Counted from the first letter of the stretch, positions 7,854 through 17,980 are shown. The stretch is 46,655 nucleotides of DNA from an uncultured Bacteroidales bacterium (GCA_934667175.1 CAKULN010000023.1:1-46655), one strand, 5' to 3'. Made by a program: numbers and translations. The notes: a model not told the origin generated them from the letters alone.

Positions 7854-8951
7854 TCAAATCTCCCGGAACTCCCCTCCCACAGCCTCGAAATAAGCCCTGT
7901 CGGCGGTCAGACCGTCCACAATCCCCGACATCCGGACCTTGTTGCTGTCAGTTATGAATATCTGGCCGAAGTCACTCCCGGCGACCATTCCCAACAGATT
8001 CGAGATCCTGCTCATGTCCAGCTTGTCGAACACATCGTCAAGAAGCAGCATCGGAGGAAATCCGTACCTGCGTTTCATCAGCTCGTACTGCGCGAACTTC
8101 AGCGAGACCAAGAACGACTTCTGCTGCCCCTGCGAGCCGCAGCGCCGGATCGGAAACCCGTTCATCTCGAAGAGAAAATCATCCCTCTGGATCCCCGCGG
8201 TGGTGTACTTGAATATCCTGTCCTTCTCCCGTGAAGACTTCAGCAGATCCACCAGCGAGCCCTTCCTCAAATCCGACCGGTAGTCGATCGACACGGTTTC
8301 TCGTCCTCCCGAAAGCGTGGCGTAATGCTCAGCCACCAACGGAAGTAGATCCTTGACAAACGCGTCCCTCTTGCAGTGGATCACACCGGCATATTCATTC
8401 ATCCTCTCGTCGAACACGTCCAGAAGCGACTCGTCGAAGGTGCCGTCCTTGAGCATCTTGTTGCGTTGGAAAAGGAGACGGTTGTACTGCTGCATCGCGG
8501 CGAGATATTCCCTGTCCATCTGCGACAGCACCGAATTGACGAACCTGCGCCTGTCGTCGCCGCTCTCGCTCACGAGGGAGGTGTCTGACGGCGAGACCAT
8601 CACGATCGGCAGCACCCCGATGTGCTCAGAGATTTTCGAATATACCTTGTCGTCCCTCCGCACCTTCTTCTCGCCTTTGGAGTCCACCTGAACCGAGAAC
8701 CGGGCGTCCGGGCCCATATTCATTGAATATGTCCCTGAAACGGCGAATGAGTCCGTGCCGTGCCGGAAGTTGAACCTGTCCGACGAGGCGAACGCGCTCT
8801 TTGTCATCGAAAGGTACCAGACCGCATCCATAAGATTTGTCTTCCCCTCCCCGTTATTGCCTGATATGCAATTGATGTTGGGAGAGAAAGACAATTCCTG
8901 AAACGCTATGTTCCTGAAATTCTGGACGACTATTCTCTTAAGTGCCGGCAT
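7854..8951 (-). CDS. recF: DNA replication and repair protein RecF
   Basis: RecF is an SMC/ABC-like ATPase that binds single-strand gaps and helps RecOR load RecA. Walker A is GNNGEGKTNL (about residues 30-39 from the chosen start), the ABC signature region is GSQGQQKSF (about 270), and Walker B is MLLLDDVFDKLD (about 303-314). Length (365 residues) fits the family. In-frame starts also exist at 8963 (ATG) and 8978; a TATCTTTG box at 8976-8983 on the same strand argues against the longest form. I chose 8951 (MPALKRIVVQNF) because family members begin just before such a strand. Confidence 0.92.
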   Translation of the reverse strand: MPALKRIVVQNFRNIAFQELSFSPNINCISGNNGEGKTNLMDAVWYLSMTKSAFASSDRFNFRHGTDSFAVSGTYSMNMGPDARFSVQVDSKGEKKVRRDDKVYSKISEHIGVLPIVMVSPSDTSLVSESGDDRRRFVNSVLSQMDREYLAAMQQYNRLLFQRNKMLKDGTFDESLLDVFDERMNEYAGVIHCKRDAFVKDLLPLVAEHYATLSGGRETVSIDYRSDLRKGSLVDLLKSSREKDRIFKYTTAGIQRDDFLFEMNGFPIRRCGSQGQQKSFLVSLKFAQYELMKRRYGFPPMLLLDDVFDKLDMSRISNLLGMVAGSDFGQIFITDSNKVRMSGIVDGLTADRAYFEAVGGEFREI

Positions 8952-8975
8952 CTTTGTCTTCATTCGAACAGAAGA

Positions 8976-8983
8976 CAAAGATA
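8976..8983 (-). promoter_or_regulatory. Possible -7 box for recF-dciA-pdxB
   Basis: The minus strand reads TATCTTTG, a full match to TAnnTTTG, with only a weak -33 match upstream. The predicted start near 8970 leaves a short leader for starts at 8963 or 8951. Confidence 0.45.
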
Positions 8984-9062
8984 GTCATTTTCAGATTTAG
9001 AAACCGCAATAATTTGTTCTTTGAAAGAAAACTTCAGAAAACAACCGGCACAGGTTCTGGAA

Positions 9063-10229
9063 CTATTCTTTTTTGCCACCGAAGAACTTGTCAATCACAA
9101 GCGCTATCGCGGCGTCACCGCTGACGTTGCATGCAGGACCGTAGCCGTCAAGGGCAAGGTAGATTGTCATCATAAGCGCACACTGGTCTGGAGTGAACCC
9201 GAGGACAGACTCCAGAAGTCCTATCGATGCCATCAACACACCGCCCATCACACCAGGAGCTGCCACGGCAGCCACGGCCTGAAGCAGAACAAAGTTCACA
9301 AACAAACCGAATGAGATGTCAATGCCACACATATAGGCCACGGCCACCGATGTGACTGTCAATTTGATGGTCGATCCGCACATGTGCACCGTAGAACAAA
9401 GCGGGATCACGAAATCCGCGATATCCTTGCGGGTGCCGTTCTTTACCGCACAGTCAAGGGTTACCGGAATCACAGCCGAGCTGGAGCAGATGGAGAATCC
9501 GGTCAAATAGGCCGGGATGATGTTCCATAGACATTTGAACGGATTCTTTCCGGCGATGGCGCCTGCAATGATGTACTGGAGAACAAGATAGCATATTGAA
9601 AGAACCACACCGGTTCCGATCACCTTCACTCCCGACCCCATCACGGCGGCCAGCTTGCCGGACGCGCTCATCTCGCACATCATTGTGAAAATGTAGAACG
9701 GCAGAAGCGGGATGATCACTTTCTCGATGGTGAGCTTCACAATCTCCCCGAACTCGTCAAAACCCTTCTTCAGACCACCTGCGCCGGTGAATATGATCCC
9801 TACTCCCACCATGAAGGACAGAAGGAGGGCGGTCAGGATGTCACAGACCGGAGGAATCTTAAGGTTGATGTACGGTTCGAAGGTCTTGCCGTCCACAGCA
9901 GATGTGGATATCTCGCCTACCTGAAGATAATGCGGAAAAAGTTCGGTCGCGCAGCCGTAGGAAAAGAGGCCGGCGCCGACCGTCGAGAGATAGGAGATCG
10001 CCATCACGGCTATCAGCATCCTACCCGCACCTTTGCCGAGATTGGCCACGGACGGTGTCACCAATCCGAGTACCAGAAGAGGCACTATGAACTTCAGAAT
10101 CTGTGCGAACAAGACATTGAAAGTCTTGAGGATGCGCACCAGAACATCAGGTGCGACAAGCCCAAGCAGAGAACCCAACGCTATAGCTATCAGAACTTTC
10201 GGGAAAAGTCCAAGTTTTATCTTTTTCAT
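9063..10229 (-). CDS. Na+-coupled dicarboxylate/amino-acid symporter (DAACS/SDF family)
   Basis: The product has 388 residues with about eight membrane segments and two hairpin loops. CSSSAVIPVTL (about residue 253) is the serine-rich re-entrant loop and AYLTG precedes it, as in the SDF family that moves glutamate, aspartate, C4-dicarboxylates, serine/threonine or alanine with sodium. Its ATG touches the stop codon of the GDPD-GH13 gene (TAAATG), so it belongs to the utilization operon and probably imports a product of it. The exact substrate is not readable from the sequence; a small amino acid or an acid is expected from the family. Confidence 0.85.
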   Translation of the reverse strand: MKKIKLGLFPKVLIAIALGSLLGLVAPDVLVRILKTFNVLFAQILKFIVPLLVLGLVTPSVANLGKGAGRMLIAVMAISYLSTVGAGLFSYGCATELFPHYLQVGEISTSAVDGKTFEPYINLKIPPVCDILTALLLSFMVGVGIIFTGAGGLKKGFDEFGEIVKLTIEKVIIPLLPFYIFTMMCEMSASGKLAAVMGSGVKVIGTGVVLSICYLVLQYIIAGAIAGKNPFKCLWNIIPAYLTGFSICSSSAVIPVTLDCAVKNGTRKDIADFVIPLCSTVHMCGSTIKLTVTSVAVAYMCGIDISFGLFVNFVLLQAVAAVAAPGVMGGVLMASIGLLESVLGFTPDQCALMMTIYLALDGYGPACNVSGDAAIALVIDKFFGGKKE

Positions 10230-12683
10230 TTATTCCGTCACTTTACAGATTACGGAGCTGACTCCTTTGATTCTAAGGGCTATTCCATGCGAAGACTTCT
10301 TGACCGAGAGAACTTTCGGATCACCATAGACCACCTCCAACTTCTTGTAACCGGAAATCTCGGCGGAAGCCTTCTCGGCTCGAGGATTGACAATCACCAG
10401 ATACCTCTCGTCTCCAGCGGACCTCTCGTACACAGCAGGATAAGGCACTTGAGGGTCACTGACATATTTCCATCCACCGGTATTGCCCAAAGCGGGAACG
10501 GAGGTGCGCAGCGCCAACAAACCTTTTGTCCATGAATATATTGACGCTGGATCATCAATCTCTTTCTCGACCGTAGGCCTTGACGGACTTTCGTCCACCG
10601 GCAGGTAAAGCTTGGAAGGATCGCAAGTCGAGAAACCGGCCGTCGGTCCGTCCGACCACTGCATCGGAGTCCTCTCTGCGGATCTGTCACGGCTTCCCTC
10701 AACAGCCGTCACACCGTCCATTGACCTCATTCCGATCTCTTCTCCGTAATAGACGATCGGCACCCATGGCATCGTCAGGAAGAATGTCATCATCACCTTC
10801 AGTTCCTCTGGTGTTGATCTCTGGTTGCGGTTCATCCTCCAAGTGTCGTGACTTGAAGTAGGCATGCACGGAAACCCGTGTCCAAGAGTCTTGCGGTACA
10901 TCTCCTCGAAAGGAACCACGAACGACGCGATCTGTCCCTTTCCGGCCTTGTCGAACCAGCAATCCTTAGGTGGGTATATTCCCGTCTCACGGTCAGCGTT
11001 GCGCTCCGTGTTGTAGACCAGGTCGCGGTACATCGTCGTTCCGCATCCGTTATGGCGGATTATGTCGATGTCAAACCCGCAGGAGATGGACTCCACAGGG
11101 CTGGACCACTCGGAAAGGAATATCCTGTCCGGATAGTTAGCGGCCGTCCAGGAGAATATCTCGTTCCAAAGTCTGCGGACTCCGTTGAATTCCTTGTCAT
11201 CGCCCTTGACCAGAGACCATGCGAGATCGCAGCGGAAACCGTCAACACCCTTGTCGAACCAGAACGCTATGATGTCCTTGAGTTCCTGCCTAACCATCCT
11301 CGGTCCGGAAGCGTCGTAGGACTGCTCCCATGGTCTGGATGGATCCGGATCAAGATAGCCGTAGTTCAGGGCCGGCTGCACATCGTAGTAGTTCTTCATG
11401 TACATCTTGCCGCGCGGATATTCCTTTGCGACCCATTTCTTCTTCTCGGACTTGCGTACCGCACCCTTGTCGGAGTCAGTCCAAAGGTAATAGTCGGCAT
11501 AGTGGCCGTTCCTGTCCCCGTTCGCGGACTCGACAAACCACGGATGCTTGTCCGACGTGTGACCGGCCACAAGATCCAGACAGACCTTCATTCCTTTAGT
11601 ATGAGCGTCCTCAACGAGTCTGACCAGATCAGAGTTCGTACCGAAGCGAGGGTCGATCTTATAGTAGTCGGTGATGTCATAGCCACCGTCCTCGAACTCG
11701 CTGCAGAACACCGGGCTGATCCAGATCGTGTTGAATCCAAGCCCTTTGACATAATCCAACTTCGAGCGGATCCCCTCAAGATCACCATAGCCGTCACCAT
11801 CGCTGTCCTTGAAGGAGGACGGATAGATGTGGTAGATGGCAGCGGAGTCGAGCCACTGAGGATAGGTCTGAGTGCCAAGGTTACCGTCCAGGCCAAGGCC
11901 CTCCCAGTCATTACATGTACCTCCACGAACGCCCATTGAGATCAGATTCTTGACCAGATCACCCCTTCCGACCGGGATCCCGTAACACTCGACAGGAATA
12001 CCTTTGGAATGACAATAGTCCACCAGCTCTTGAGTGACATTCGTGGATTTCGGTCTGATCACCAGATTCTTGACCTTTGCGGCACAGGTGTCGATCATCT
12101 CATTGGTGAACCTGCCCTTCATAAACTCCAGCGGAGCGTCAGTCATCGTTGACGCCGTAAGAATATTCTCCCATTTAAAGGATGTCAGCACATAGTTCCC
12201 GTCAAAGCCGAAATCGTGAAGAGCCTGTATGGTTTTCCTGATGCCCTCACCCTTGACCCACTTCAGTTCCACGTAAGGTGTGAAACCGCCAAGTTTGCAA
12301 GCCTCAAGATAGGTCTCGAATGTCGGGATCTTAAGTTTCTCCTTGTATTTGTCGTCCCAGCCGTAGCCTCCGTCTATCCACAAGTCCTGTAACTCCTTCA
12401 TCGTATATTTCCAAAGGGTGTCTGTCCCGTTCGTCGTACGGTCAAGCTTGCTGTCGTGCATACAGACCAGGACACCGTCCTTTGTCATGCTGACATCGGT
12501 CTCCATCCCTTTGTAGACAGGAATCTTTGCGGCCTCGAAGAAAGCGAGCGAGGTGTTCTCGGGAAATTTGTTTGAAAGGCCTCTGTGAGCCTGAAGGACA
12601 AAGTCCTGTGCGATGAGCGAGCCGGCTCCCGCCAGCAGGGCCGCGGCCGTGATGATTCCACGCGCGAAAATGTTCATAGTCAT
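10230..12683 (-). CDS. Fusion of glycerophosphodiester phosphodiesterase and GH13 alpha-amylase domains
   Basis: An 817-residue exported protein with an N-terminal signal peptide (about 1-26). Residues ~28-265 are a GDPD domain: HRG at 33-35, EN at 42-43, ETD at 61-63 and H76 supply the usual metal and acid-base residues. Residues ~272-817 are a GH13 domain: GHTSDKHPWF near 374-383, nucleophile D486 in GFRCDL, acid E525 in FLSEW and the HD pair at 612-613 all look intact. The gene overlaps the GH97 stop by four bases. Coupling a phosphodiesterase with an alpha-glucan hydrolase in one chain suggests one substrate carrying both bonds. I see no frameshift or linker that would suggest an assembly join. 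Confidence 0.88.
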   Translation of the reverse strand: MTMNIFARGIITAAALLAGAGSLIAQDFVLQAHRGLSNKFPENTSLAFFEAAKIPVYKGMETDVSMTKDGVLVCMHDSKLDRTTNGTDTLWKYTMKELQDLWIDGGYGWDDKYKEKLKIPTFETYLEACKLGGFTPYVELKWVKGEGIRKTIQALHDFGFDGNYVLTSFKWENILTASTMTDAPLEFMKGRFTNEMIDTCAAKVKNLVIRPKSTNVTQELVDYCHSKGIPVECYGIPVGRGDLVKNLISMGVRGGTCNDWEGLGLDGNLGTQTYPQWLDSAAIYHIYPSSFKDSDGDGYGDLEGIRSKLDYVKGLGFNTIWISPVFCSEFEDGGYDITDYYKIDPRFGTNSDLVRLVEDAHTKGMKVCLDLVAGHTSDKHPWFVESANGDRNGHYADYYLWTDSDKGAVRKSEKKKWVAKEYPRGKMYMKNYYDVQPALNYGYLDPDPSRPWEQSYDASGPRMVRQELKDIIAFWFDKGVDGFRCDLAWSLVKGDDKEFNGVRRLWNEIFSWTAANYPDRIFLSEWSSPVESISCGFDIDIIRHNGCGTTMYRDLVYNTERNADRETGIYPPKDCWFDKAGKGQIASFVVPFEEMYRKTLGHGFPCMPTSSHDTWRMNRNQRSTPEELKVMMTFFLTMPWVPIVYYGEEIGMRSMDGVTAVEGSRDRSAERTPMQWSDGPTAGFSTCDPSKLYLPVDESPSRPTVEKEIDDPASIYSWTKGLLALRTSVPALGNTGGWKYVSDPQVPYPAVYERSAGDERYLVIVNPRAEKASAEISGYKKLEVVYGDPKVLSVKKSSHGIALRIKGVSSVICKVTE

Positions 12684-14686
12684 TGATTTTTTAGAGTGAT
12701 GACAGCAGCCCAGCCTCCGCCGGGCGCCATCTTGATTTTCATTTTTCTGTCAGAAGGCACTTCCATCGTCACCTTCTTGTAGTCGGACGCGATCCTGTGG
12801 GCGTTCACACCGTCCATGAACACTGTCATTGAATATTTCCCATCAGGCAGGAAGCCGAGATCGATCTCCATCTCCTGTCCGTCCCAGCCTGTCATGGCGC
12901 CTACGTACCAGACGCTTCCCTTACGTCTTGCCATTGCCACATATTCAGCGACCTTCCCGTCCAAGGCGACAGTCTCGTCCCAGACGGTAGGGACAGCGGC
13001 GATGAAATCGGTGCACTCCTGCTCGGCCATATAGTTTGTCGGGGAGTCACACATCATATTCAGAGGCGATTCAAAGATCACATATTCAGCCAATTGACGG
13101 CAGCGGGTGCCTTGACTCATCGGTTCGGTGCGGATCGGTTTGTAGTTCTTCTTGGTCGCGTTCCGCATCGCACCCTGGGTGTAGTCCATCGGACCGGCCA
13201 GCATCCTGATGAACGGGATTGTCACATCGTAGGTCACCTGATCCACCGAAGGATCGCTCCATTTCATCTGCTCCAGACCGTGGACGCCCTCGAAATTGAC
13301 CACGTTCGGGTAAGTCCGCTGAAGCCCGGTCGGCTTGTAGGCCCCGTGGAAATTCATCAGCAGATGGTACTTGGCGCACATCTCAGCGGCCCTTCTGTAC
13401 CAATCCACCATAGGTTGGTCGTCACGGTTCATAAAATCGACCTTGAATCCCTTGATCCCCATCTCGGAGAAATGACGGCAGACGTTCTCCATATCCTTCG
13501 CGAAAGGCCAGTAGCCGGCCCAAAGGATTATGCCGACTCCCCTTTCCTTGCCGTAGGCCACAAGTTCCTCCAGATCGATCTCCGGAACAACCTGGTTCAG
13601 ATCGTTGGCATACTTGACGGCCCATCCTTCGTCGAGGATGACATATTCAATGTGGTTGGCGGAGGCGAAGTCTATGTAGTATTTGTAGGTGTCGTTGTTG
13701 ATGCCGGCCTCGAAGTCCACACCCTTGATGTTCCATGCGTTCCACCAGTCCCACGCCACCTTGCCGGGACGGATCCACGACCAGTCAACATCAGCCGCAG
13801 GTGTCGCGAGTTTCCAGACAATGTCCGAATCGGTCAGTTCTCTGTCGGAAGACGAGACAGCCACAACCCTCCAAGGAAACCTTTCAAAAGGCTGGCATTC
13901 AGCGATGTAATCCTTTCTTGACTTTATCTTTTCCTGCACCATATTATGCCCGCCGATCTCAGTCTTGTCCGGCACCCTGGCGAAATACCCGCTCAAAGTC
14001 TCTCCCGTCCCTTTCTTATAGCTGTAAAGGAACATTCCCGGGTAGTTCATCAGGTCCGCCTCGGTGATCACGACCTTCTTACCCTCAGGGCACTCCACCA
14101 GAAGCGGGGCGATGCTGTACCGCTCTTTCCACTCGGAAAGAAGCGAGTGGGTGTAAGGGCACTGGAAGTCATTCTCCAGAATCTCATCCAAAGACCCTTT
14201 CCATTTTTTATGAATATAAGGAATATAAGCGGTCCTGTCCTCCGGGAAACGGAAGTCCGCCTGTTCGTCCTTTACGATGAAAGGTTTGTCGGACAGTGAG
14301 ACGAACCTGTAGGCGCAGGCGTCATCATAGGCCCTGAATATGACCTTGAAGTCCCGGTACTCAAGGGTGAGTTCGTTGTAGTTCTCCCGGACCTCGGCCT
14401 TCTTGTAGGCCACAGTCTTGACGGTCCGGTCAACGGAAGCGGTTCTCGTTCGTCTAAGTTTGGATTCCGGTCCGCCGTACACTGTTCCATCGGTCAGAGA
14501 TATCGACAGACAGGAGTTCTCCAGCAGGAGGACATCATCGTGGGTCAGACTGTAACGGATTTCCCCGGCAGTGGAGATTTCCATCTTCATACGGCCGTCA
14601 GGGGATTTCAGAGTGAAAGCCTTCGGAGCCGCGGAAAGGCCTACGGCCACCGAAAGCAGCGCGAAAAACAATAGTATTCTCTTCAT
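12680..14686 (-). CDS. Glycoside hydrolase family 97 enzyme (SusB-like)
   Basis: GH97 enzymes are calcium-dependent alpha-glucosidases or alpha-galactosidases of the Bacteroidota periplasm. The 668-residue protein has a signal peptide (about 1-20, MKRILLFFALL), an N-terminal beta-sandwich beginning FTLKSPDGRMKMEI, a TIM barrel with VILDEGWAVK and GFKVDFMNRDDQ, NFEGVHGLEQ after it, and a C-terminal beta domain. The ATG at 14686 follows the EEP gene stop by two bases; a longer upstream frame would overlap that gene. Whether it is the inverting alpha-glucosidase or the retaining alpha-galactosidase type cannot be settled by eye; the GH13 neighbour favours alpha-glucose. Confidence 0.9.
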   Translation of the reverse strand: MKRILLFFALLSVAVGLSAAPKAFTLKSPDGRMKMEISTAGEIRYSLTHDDVLLLENSCLSISLTDGTVYGGPESKLRRTRTASVDRTVKTVAYKKAEVRENYNELTLEYRDFKVIFRAYDDACAYRFVSLSDKPFIVKDEQADFRFPEDRTAYIPYIHKKWKGSLDEILENDFQCPYTHSLLSEWKERYSIAPLLVECPEGKKVVITEADLMNYPGMFLYSYKKGTGETLSGYFARVPDKTEIGGHNMVQEKIKSRKDYIAECQPFERFPWRVVAVSSSDRELTDSDIVWKLATPAADVDWSWIRPGKVAWDWWNAWNIKGVDFEAGINNDTYKYYIDFASANHIEYVILDEGWAVKYANDLNQVVPEIDLEELVAYGKERGVGIILWAGYWPFAKDMENVCRHFSEMGIKGFKVDFMNRDDQPMVDWYRRAAEMCAKYHLLMNFHGAYKPTGLQRTYPNVVNFEGVHGLEQMKWSDPSVDQVTYDVTIPFIRMLAGPMDYTQGAMRNATKKNYKPIRTEPMSQGTRCRQLAEYVIFESPLNMMCDSPTNYMAEQECTDFIAAVPTVWDETVALDGKVAEYVAMARRKGSVWYVGAMTGWDGQEMEIDLGFLPDGKYSMTVFMDGVNAHRIASDYKKVTMEVPSDRKMKIKMAPGGGWAAVITLKNQ

Positions 14687-14688
14687 TC

Positions 14689-15657
14689 TCAAAGTATAAA
14701 GGTACATGTAACTGGATAGTGATCCGAGATGAAATAGACCCCGTAGTCGTGGCCGTTGACGGTTATGAACTCCTGAGCCTCGGCCCCACGGTAGAAGATG
14801 TGGTCGATGTTGCCGATGGCCTTGTTGTAGTCCGGGTCGAACCCGTTGAAGCTGATCGCTCCGTCATAGTACTTGGCATCCTCTCTGGCCGACCACATAT
14901 ATTCAACAAGCGGCTCAAGGCTCCTCGGGCCGTTTCTGGTGGCTCCGTCCGACCTGGCGCAGTTCAGGTCCCCGGTGACGAAGACGGCAGCGTTCTCTCC
15001 TTTCACATTCGCCTCGATCTCGCCCACAAGGATCTCAGAAGCCTTGCGGCGGGGCTCGATGTTGAATATCTTATTCCCGTCCGCGTCAAGGATCTCAGGA
15101 TCGTGGGTGTAGTGTGTGTTGAAGAAATACACTGTCCTGCCAGTCGCCTTGACCTTCAGTTTCACCCACACGCATCCTCTGACCTGCCATCCGGAAGCAC
15201 CGCACGGATAGTGCACCGGCTTGAGATGATCCTCCTCGTTGTAGTAGAACACGCCGGCATCCAGCCTCTCGAAAAGGGACTTTCGGAACATTATGGCGTT
15301 CAGCGGAAGATGGTTATTGACCACTGTCGGATTCGAGCCGTCATATTCATAGACGTTATAGATCTCATATTCAGAGGCGATCGCAAGATCCTTCAAGGTG
15401 TGCTTCTTGGCCTCCTGCAAGCCTACGATGTCCGGCTGGATATCGCTGAGCATCGACATGTAGGCGTTTTTCCTGTAGGACCAGAGCTTGATTCCATAAT
15501 CCTCCGATCCGTTCCTGACATTCGATGACATCACCTTTATCACCGTCCGGCCTGTCTGCGGCTGGTCGGTGATCTCGGTCTCAGGCCTGTCGGCCTCCGT
15601 CTTTCCACAAGAAGCGAAGGCGGTCGCCAGCATCACTATCGTTAATATTCTCTTCAT
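14689..15657 (-). CDS. Exported endonuclease/exonuclease/phosphatase (EEP) family protein
   Basis: A 322-residue EEP-fold hydrolase with a lipobox-like SC at about residues 16-17, so probably a lipoprotein. The EEP catalytic set is visible: N in MSSNVRN (about 46), E in VGLQEAK (about 81), H in NTHYTH (about 180), D and N in TGDLNC (about 230), and DH in SDHYPV near the C-terminus. The fold cleaves phosphodiesters in nucleic acids, phosphoinositides or sphingomyelin-like lipids. It sits between the surface lipoproteins and the GH97 gene, so its substrate is probably part of what the SusCD system imports rather than intracellular DNA. Confidence 0.82.
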   Translation of the reverse strand: MKRILTIVMLATAFASCGKTEADRPETEITDQPQTGRTVIKVMSSNVRNGSEDYGIKLWSYRKNAYMSMLSDIQPDIVGLQEAKKHTLKDLAIASEYEIYNVYEYDGSNPTVVNNHLPLNAIMFRKSLFERLDAGVFYYNEEDHLKPVHYPCGASGWQVRGCVWVKLKVKATGRTVYFFNTHYTHDPEILDADGNKIFNIEPRRKASEILVGEIEANVKGENAAVFVTGDLNCARSDGATRNGPRSLEPLVEYMWSAREDAKYYDGAISFNGFDPDYNKAIGNIDHIFYRGAEAQEFITVNGHDYGVYFISDHYPVTCTFIL

Positions 15658-15661
15658 TGCT

Positions 15662-17980
15662 CTAATTGTATCTTATGGCGAAATAATCAATTCCATTACC
15701 CGAGTCGGTTCCGTCAGCGATGCTTCCCTCTCCGAAATAGTTGGTGTTGGTGTACTTGCTTGACGGCATAAGACGGATGAACACCTTATCCTTTCCAAGA
15801 ATCTCCAACGGGAGAGCGAAATCATACTGCTTGAACGCCGGCAGCTGCCAATCCCTCTCCTGACCGTTCACGACTCCGTCCGGAACCACATAGTCAGCGA
15901 TCTTGTGCCAGGCCGAGTCATCTGACAGATCCCCGGTCTCCGACCACCATGCCGTCCAGAAATATGGTGTCTTTCCGGCATCACCGGCAGAGGTTCTGGC
16001 TCCGTACGAGGTGAACTGCATCGAGACGTGGCTTGCAGTGACATCTTTCGTGGAGAACTCGATTATCCAGGACTCGGCCTTGTCAGCCGCGTCATTCCAC
16101 CAAGCCTTTGACATCCAGCCGTCATAGATCTTCACGGCGGCTCCGTTGTAGGAATTGTTCTTGCTCTTCGAATCGACCTTACCCTTTCCGTCTTTGTTTG
16201 TGCTGGAGTAGTCAAAATAATAGCCCGGAGCGAATGAATATCCAAGCGGCTCGTCCAATGAGGCGTCCACGCCCAGATGGTTTTTGAACGGAGCAACTCC
16301 CGCCGATGTCCCGGTCCATCCGATGTAGTTGAATGTGGACGGACAGTATGTCACTGCCTTGCCTGTCGAATGACGGAAACGCGCCGTGGCCTGTCCCTCT
16401 GTCGGACGGAAATATGAAACCCCGTCCTCACTTCTGAAGCCAGTGGCGTACCTGTACTCCAAAAGGATGTTCGAAAAGGATTTTTCCTTGTCAAAGGCTA
16501 TGTCTGAATATGCCTGGTGGCGGATCTGATAGCGTCCGATGTTGCCGCAGAGGTCATCATCGTCGTTGTCGCCGTAGACATAGTTCGGATAGAGTTCGTA
16601 CACCACGACTCCGGTAAGGGTTCCAGATCCATAAGGCAGTTTCACTCCGTCCCTGCGGTAAGGGCAGGTGGTGTTGGTGTAAGTGTAGATGGTGTTGCCA
16701 TTGATGTCACGCACAAGCCGAGGGTACTTGGAAATGAGTCCCTTGCCGCTCGAAAGTGTGTAGGCATCGTTGACCGGAGTCAGGGAGCCTTTCCGGACAG
16801 CGAACTCGCAATCCTTCAGCGTCACCTGAGTGTAGATGTCATTGTCGGTTATCTCAGAGATGAAGCGTTCTTTCTCCGGAGCGGAGGTACCGGCCTCTCG
16901 CCCGACTATGTTAGCGGTGGTGAACCCCTCAAGCACATATCTTTCCGGCTCCAGTTCCTTCTTGATCGTCATTCCTTTGAGAAGCAGAGTGACCTTGTCA
17001 AAGCGTGAGAATATGTTGTCCTCGGCTGTCTCGGCCTTTATCAGGAAACCATAGGCCGCGTCAAGGCTCTCCACATAGATGTCCTTCAAATAAGAGGTGT
17101 TGTCCGTGCTGGTAGTGGAGTTTTTCTCGTTCTCCCCGCTGTTGCCGGATTCTTTGTTTCCGATAACATAGCCCTCCAGCATCACATAATCGTCAATGGT
17201 GACTTTCTCTCCGGCACGTCCCAAAGAACGGATCTCGGAGAACGACATCGACTTGCCCAGCCCGTCGTTCCCGGTCTTCTGGATGACGTACAAAGTCTGG
17301 GAATATTCAGTCCCGAACCCGTCCGTGTAGGAAAGTTTCACGGAGGCGGTGCGAAGGTTCTCCTTGTCGGCATTCGCATCATAATTAATTGTCAACGAGC
17401 CGTTCCCGACAGTGGCGGAGGTGATCCATTTCTGGTCGGACGGATAGCCGACAACGCACTCAAGAGATTCGAGGTCAGTGATATTCGTTGAATATTCCAC
17501 ACTCTGCGAACCGCCTTTGCTTCCGTCAAGCACGAGCGAACTGAAAGCCAGTTTGAGACTTGGCACCCGCTTTCCGCTCTGGCGGACCACCAAGGTGTCG
17601 GTACGGGACGCTGTCCGCACCAAGAGTTTCGCCATTCTGGCATAGTCATCGTTCTGGTCACATTCGATGCGGAAGGAGCAGTCGCCCGTAAAAGCGATCT
17701 GACGGCAGACCTGATAGTCCTCCAGATTCCTGATCCTCATCCAATCAACCTCTCCATCACAGTAGGAGATGAAGCAGTCCTGGTTCGAGAGCACCTGAAT
17801 GTCCTTCTTGAGATCAGTCACCACCTTCCCGTCATTGTACTCCGCTCTGGCCGGGAATATGACTTCGGACTGGGAGATTCCGAATTCCGAGAACTCGAAC
17901 CTCTCCACATCCTCCGCTGTGCAGGCCGAGAAGGCCCACACTGCGGAAAGAGTCAGAAGAGTCGTATATAGTCTATTCAT
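15662..17980 (-). CDS. Surface lipoprotein with BACON-like and DUF5689 domains (A)
   Basis: A ~772-residue lipoprotein with lipobox FSAC (about residues 16-19). The N-terminal ~210 residues contain BACON-like beta-sandwich repeats with the typical WITSATVGNGSLTINY pattern. A DUF5689 domain follows (begins MSFSEIRSLGRAGEKV, about 245-450), and the C-terminal ~250 residues form a beta-rich module that ends in the same way as that of the neighbour gene. Such proteins usually bind substrate at the cell surface for the SusCD complex. I used the ATG at 17980; a GTG at 17986 overlaps the upstream stop codon. It is a tandem, diverged copy of the gene at 17986-20289. Confidence 0.8.
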   Translation of the reverse strand: MNRLYTTLLTLSAVWAFSACTAEDVERFEFSEFGISQSEVIFPARAEYNDGKVVTDLKKDIQVLSNQDCFISYCDGEVDWMRIRNLEDYQVCRQIAFTGDCSFRIECDQNDDYARMAKLLVRTASRTDTLVVRQSGKRVPSLKLAFSSLVLDGSKGGSQSVEYSTNITDLESLECVVGYPSDQKWITSATVGNGSLTINYDANADKENLRTASVKLSYTDGFGTEYSQTLYVIQKTGNDGLGKSMSFSEIRSLGRAGEKVTIDDYVMLEGYVIGNKESGNSGENEKNSTTSTDNTSYLKDIYVESLDAAYGFLIKAETAEDNIFSRFDKVTLLLKGMTIKKELEPERYVLEGFTTANIVGREAGTSAPEKERFISEITDNDIYTQVTLKDCEFAVRKGSLTPVNDAYTLSSGKGLISKYPRLVRDINGNTIYTYTNTTCPYRRDGVKLPYGSGTLTGVVVYELYPNYVYGDNDDDDLCGNIGRYQIRHQAYSDIAFDKEKSFSNILLEYRYATGFRSEDGVSYFRPTEGQATARFRHSTGKAVTYCPSTFNYIGWTGTSAGVAPFKNHLGVDASLDEPLGYSFAPGYYFDYSSTNKDGKGKVDSKSKNNSYNGAAVKIYDGWMSKAWWNDAADKAESWIIEFSTKDVTASHVSMQFTSYGARTSAGDAGKTPYFWTAWWSETGDLSDDSAWHKIADYVVPDGVVNGQERDWQLPAFKQYDFALPLEILGKDKVFIRLMPSSKYTNTNYFGEGSIADGTDSGNGIDYFAIRYN

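Noticed and set aside
10878..11939. A 353-codon plus-strand open frame opposite the GDPD-GH13 gene
   Set aside because: No recognisable domain or promoter; the opposite strand carries a complete enzyme with intact active sites.
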